Shown one piece after another: positions 61,228 through 64,000 of a stretch of 64,000 nt of DNA (position 1 is the stretch's first letter; each line of letters opens with the position of its first letter). This stretch comes from JACCUZ01 sp038246575 (GTDB taxonomy: Bacteria > Actinomycetota > Actinomycetes > JACCUZ01): assembly GCA_038246575.1 (NCBI GenBank), contig JBBRVU010000005.1:5473-69472 (forward strand), read 5' to 3'. The translations under genes and the position numbers were made by a program. The notes under the pieces are model-generated. The model made no database searches and had not been told where the DNA came from. It was given only the letters and a program-made list of their open reading frames with translations.

Positions 61228-61686
61228 CTAGCGGGTCGTGGTGTCAGGTGGACCCTCCAGCCCTGGCAGCAGGGCCAAGAACGCGTGCACGCTCACGATG
61301 ATGACGCCCTGATAGGTTTTCAGTTCGAGGAGTTTGTGGTCGCCGGTGACCAGGAAGTGGGCCTGGCCGGAGACCGCGGTGGCGAGGGTCAGGTCATCCT
61401 CGGGATGGGTGGCCACCCCTACGACGGGCACCGTAATCGGCGTGATGACGGCCTGGCGTCGCAAGAGGTGGCGGAACGCGTCGCGGTCGGCCGCAATGAG
61501 CCGCTGCATGAAGTAGCGGTTGGCCAGCGTGTGGTCCACCTCGTCAAGGAGGTGGTCGGACAGAATCAGGGTAAAGTGGCGGGTATGCCAGGTGTCGATG
61601 AAGCGTACCGGTGCGGCGTCGGGGCGCATCCGCAAGGCGCCGGAGGCTAACAGATTGGCATCGGCCGTGACCCGCACGTCGGTCAT
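61228..61686 (-). CDS. PIN-domain toxin
   Basis: 152 residues. PIN nuclease layout with acidic residues in VTADANLLASGAL, LSDHLLDEVDHTL, VATHPEDDLTLATAV and VTGDHKLLEL. It would cleave RNA when free of antitoxin. The start overlaps the antitoxin stop by 4 bp. Confidence 0.88.
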   Translation of the reverse strand: MTDVRVTADANLLASGALRMRPDAAPVRFIDTWHTRHFTLILSDHLLDEVDHTLANRYFMQRLIAADRDAFRHLLRRQAVITPITVPVVGVATHPEDDLTLATAVSGQAHFLVTGDHKLLELKTYQGVIIVSVHAFLALLPGLEGPPDTTTR

Positions 61687-62009
61687 GCCGGTCGTGGGGC
61701 TCGCGCGGCCCGTCGCGCGGCGCGCGCCTCGGCAAGGGCAGCGGCCACGGCGCGTTCGAGCTCCTCGTCGGGCACGTCCGCAAAGGCGGCCCGCATGCGG
61801 TCGATGACCTGGAAGTCTTCGTCGCGCTGGGCATCATAGCGGCGGAGCCGCTCCAAGTCCTCGGGCGAGACGAGCGCGGCCACCGGGATGCCGGCCTTCT
61901 CCAGCACGACGCGCGTCTGCCGCTTGAACACGGCGGTCAGGGTCTTACTCCAGTTCTCGCGCACCCGCGTGACATTCATGGTTTGGGTCATAGGGTTTGG
62001 CTCGCGCAT
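61683..62009 (-). CDS. Phd/YefM-family antitoxin
   Basis: 108 residues. N-terminal DNA-binding fold MNVTRVRENWSKTLTAVFKR, VVLEKAGIPVAALVSPEDLE; C-terminal acidic/basic helix (DEELERAVAAALAEARAARR) that should wrap the PIN toxin. ATG 62009 with GAGAGGAGG upstream. Consensus promoter at 62089-62061. Confidence 0.85.
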   Translation of the reverse strand: MREPNPMTQTMNVTRVRENWSKTLTAVFKRQTRVVLEKAGIPVAALVSPEDLERLRRYDAQRDEDFQVIDRMRAAFADVPDEELERAVAAALAEARAARRAARAPRPA

Positions 62010-62060
62010 GGCCACCTCCTCTCAGGGGGCGCGAGTAGACACGACTGTACAGGAGTGTCC

Positions 62061-62089
62061 ATTATACTTCGACTACGAACTAGTGTCAA
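62061..62089 (-). promoter_or_regulatory. Consensus promoter of the toxin-antitoxin pair
   Basis: TTGACA (62089-62084), 17 nt, TATAAT (62066-62061): a perfect sigma-70-type promoter on the minus strand. Confidence 0.8.
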
Positions 62090-62152
62090 TTGGGGGACAT
62101 CAGCTGTCATGAGCGAGGGGCCGTGCGCGGAGGGTTTGCTGGTGTGGAATGG

Positions 62153-62180
62153 CCCCCGGAAGACGTTCGTCTTCCGGGGG
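62153..62180 (-). terminator. Perfect terminator-type hairpin
   Basis: CCCCCGGAAGACG-TT-CGTCTTCCGGGGG, 13-bp arms, 20 bp after the stop of the 62201-62551 gene. Confidence 0.65.
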
Positions 62181-62200
62181 TGAGCCCGTCCGGTGCCGGG

Positions 62201-62551
62201 TCAGAGCCGGCGGCCGGGGCGATAATGGCCCTCCCACCACGCGTGGTGGGGCGTGACCTGCGCGCGGCGGGCCAGCAGGGCCTGCTGTACATCGGCCGGC
62301 AGCTCGACTGGCTCGCCCGCGGCAAGGATGGCCGTCAGGCGCTGCTCGAGCGCGGGTGGGGGGCGATCCCCGACCACCACGACGTGGTAGACCCCACCGA
62401 GTTGGAGGCGATAGGCCGACAGGTCGTTGGGCACGGTGGTGAAGATGACCTGCTGCAGGGCGCGATAGGCCCGGCCGGCCGGCTGCTCGTCGGCGAACCG
62501 GGTGGCCTGGACGTAGGGGTCACCGGGAGTGCTGGGTCCTGGACGCATCAT
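62201..62551 (-). CDS. Hypothetical protein (116 aa)
   Basis: MMRPGPSTPGDPYVQATRFA, then YRALQQVIFTTVPNDLSAYR, LQLGGVYHVVVVGDRPPPAL and an alanine-rich helix to PHHAWWEGHYRPGRRL. No family recognised; the central part has an alternating beta pattern. AGGAGG lies 4 nt before ATG 62551. Monocistronic between a terminator and other small plasmid genes. Confidence 0.6.
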   Translation of the reverse strand: MMRPGPSTPGDPYVQATRFADEQPAGRAYRALQQVIFTTVPNDLSAYRLQLGGVYHVVVVGDRPPPALEQRLTAILAAGEPVELPADVQQALLARRAQVTPHHAWWEGHYRPGRRL

Positions 62552-62657
62552 GACTCCTCCTGTGCTTGATGTGGTCGGATGCCGGCACAAAGGACGGGCA
62601 TCGGGGCCACTCAAGCAGGGAGGCTGTTAAACCCAGATTAAAGCGGGTGGTGACGGC

Positions 62658-62909
62658 TCACAGTCCGTGGGTGGAGACGCCCAGGCGGGTCATGGCGGCG
62701 CGCAGCTGGGGGCTGACACTCTTGCCGTCGCCGAGGTGGGCATGGCCGACGCGGATGAGCCGGGCCAGCTCGTCGAGCTCGGCTTTCGTCAGCGTCACGC
62801 GCATCTTGCCCCGCGCTCGGATATCAGCCCCGGTGAGGCGGGGTGGGGCGGTCCGCCAATTCTTCGGCGGTTGCGATGTGGTGCGGGGCGCTTGGTGTTG
62901 CGTATCCAT
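62658..62909 (-). CDS. Hypothetical protein (83 aa), possible small regulator
   Basis: MDTQHQAPRTTSQPPKNWRT, a basic stretch (ADIRARGKMRVTLTKAELDE), then LARLIRVGHAHLGDG and SVSPQLRAAMTRLGV. The MRVTLTKAELDELARLI segment could form a strand-helix unit as in RHH-like proteins. AAAGGA lies 9 nt before the ATG; a minus-strand TATAAT is at 62957-62952. Confidence 0.45.
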   Translation of the reverse strand: MDTQHQAPRTTSQPPKNWRTAPPRLTGADIRARGKMRVTLTKAELDELARLIRVGHAHLGDGKSVSPQLRAAMTRLGVSTHGL

Positions 62910-63303
62910 AAATACTGTTCCTTTCAGTGGTATGACATGTGTTATGCCATCATTATACCGTGCGGTGTCCAGTAGTTGCACGGGACAATGACGGTGAAGC
63001 GCTGCAGAGGCAGCATGAACTCCCCACCTGACCTCTTTGTTGTTCGCAGTTATCGTCTTGTGGGAAGGCACCACACCAGCATGTCGCAGAAAGGAGAAAC
63101 TGCGTCAACGAGCCAAATGCTGGGGATAATGTTGCGAGAGAATAGCGCTTATCTTTGGTTGTCCTCGTGACAGAAAGGGCTAGAGTGCGAACCGGTCGGG
63201 CGGGCGTCTCAAAACCGTCCCAGCGTGTTGAAATACGTCAGGCGATCCGGGTCCAGGTGAGCTACGTCAAGTTCTGGGATGATGGAAGGGATGGCAGTCT
63301 GTC
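62910..63303. other. Intergenic region before the transposase
   Basis: AT-richer DNA with no supportable gene. The left end of the insertion sequence probably lies between 63180 and 63300, but no terminal repeat can be confirmed because the right end is outside the window. Confidence 0.35.
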
Positions 63304-64000
63304 CATGGAGTCCCCGATGCTCGGCCCACCCAAACTGCGCCTGCTCGACCAGCCGGTCACGGTCTCCCTCGAAGACCTGGTCCCCCGCGACAACTTCTAT
63401 CGCTTCCTTGATGCGAAGCTCGACCTGTCGTTCGTCCGCACATGGGTCCAGGACTGCTACGCCGAGCGCGGGCGACCGAGCATCGACCCGGTCGTGTTCT
63501 TCAAGCTCCAGCTCGTACTCTTCTTCGAGGGGCTGCGCTCCGAACGCAAGCTGATGGAGGCAGTCACGCTCAACCTGGCGCACCGCTGGTATCTCGGATA
63601 CCACCTGGACGAGCCCCTGCCGGATCACTCCAGTCTGACCCGCATCCGGGGGCGGCTGGGGCTGCCTATCGTCCAGCGCTTCTTCGCCCACGTGGGCGAG
63701 CTGTGCCAGCAGGCGGGACTGGTGTGGGGCAAGGAGCTCGTCTTCGATGCGACGAAGGTGCGGGCGAACGCGGATATCGACTTGCTGGTGCCGCGCCCCT
63801 ACGCCGAGGCGAACGCCCATCTGGGCGAACTCTTCGCCGACGACGGCGCCCTCACCGTCGCGACGGAGGCGCCGGACGCAGGGGAATCGGTCGAGCACCT
63901 CACGGAGACTGCCGTGTTGGCCACGCCTGCCGCTGACCCACGGGTCATCGTCGCCACCGCTACAGCACCCGACGCCACCGCCCTGTCCCGCCTCCCGTTC
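63304..64000 (+). mobile_element. IS1182-like transposase, 5' part (cut by window edge)
   Basis: About 232 residues visible, still open at 64000. LRLLDQPVTVSLEDLVPRDN, FYRFLDAKLDLSFVR, RPSIDPVVFFKLQLVLFFEG, RSERKLMEAVTLNLAHRWYL, DHSSLTRIRGRLGL and VFDATKVRANADID are the N-terminal and first catalytic region (Asp in VFDATKV) of IS1182/IS5-group DDE transposases. Start ATG 63304 or 63316. Likely an insertion at the border of the plasmid-like segment. Confidence 0.85.

Noticed and set aside
63209..63898. Long minus-strand frame under the transposase
   Set aside because: It is the antisense shadow of the plus-strand DDE transposase, whose motifs are clear.
1..64000. CRISPR arrays, tRNA or rRNA genes
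   Set aside because: No regularly spaced identical repeats of CRISPR size and no tRNA or rRNA sequence recognised; the 11- and 12-bp arrays are too short and have no spacers.

Overview
The window is about 64 kb of high-GC bacterial DNA. Gene content (ResB/CcsA-type cytochrome c maturation, DoxX, PRC-barrel proteins, SPW-repeat/VKOR fusion, phosphoketolase with acetate kinase, BlaI-type regulators, replication-relaxation and coupling ATPases) suggests a Chloroflexota bacterium of the Thermomicrobia type (Sphaerobacter, Thermomicrobium or a relative). This taxonomic guess is an inference from gene style only. No rRNA, tRNA or CRISPR array was seen.

Layout. 1-7.1 kb: a TAT-type multicopper oxidase cut by the left edge, a BlaI/M56-peptidase pair, and a cytochrome c maturation operon (ccsA/resC, resB, thioredoxin-like resA/tlpA, ccdA). 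7.3-17.5 kb: DoxX, Hsp20, PRC-barrel proteins, an aldehyde dehydrogenase, and a run of SPW/VKOR protein, epimerase, 6-phosphogluconate dehydrogenase and a frameshifted YhgE/Pip protein. 17.7-29.5 kb: a copper/metal zone with CopA P-type ATPase, cupredoxin, small membrane proteins, an HMA protein, two FtsX permeases and an ABC ATPase fused to a YHS domain. These are interleaved with decayed genes (anti-sigma factor tail, multicopper oxidase pieces, a frameshifted unknown gene, an MFS transporter with an internal deletion, an M50/CBS protease). 29.6-39.1 kb: EamA transporter, a two-component system, a UbiB/ABC1 kinase, acetate kinase and phosphoketolase. 39.1-44.4 kb: remnants (glycogen debranching enzyme tail, NicO tail, Hsp20 start, multicopper oxidase tail) around L,D-transpeptidase, UppP, a DUF1461 membrane protein and a ferredoxin/YHS protein. 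44.4-63 kb: plasmid-like or integrative-element DNA with a RepB-type primase, an XRE regulator with a 507-residue unknown protein, two conjugation ATPases, an SSB-like protein, a winged-helix replication initiator, a ParA/ParB-like partition pair with 12-bp repeat arrays, an RHH operon and a PIN toxin-antitoxin pair. A transposase runs off the right edge.

How it fits together. The strongest unexpected signal is a family of tandem CTCAG boxes spaced exactly 11 bp apart, always oriented toward the next gene, upstream of at least ten transcription units between 8 and 36 kb. An OmpR-type two-component system sits inside this region and is the natural candidate to read them. A second control layer is an 18-bp BlaI-type operator found at the multicopper oxidase, at the blaI/cytochrome c maturation divide and at the DUF1461 gene. 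The zone reads as a metal, redox and envelope-stress regulon in a segment with heavy gene decay, next to a plasmid-like backbone.
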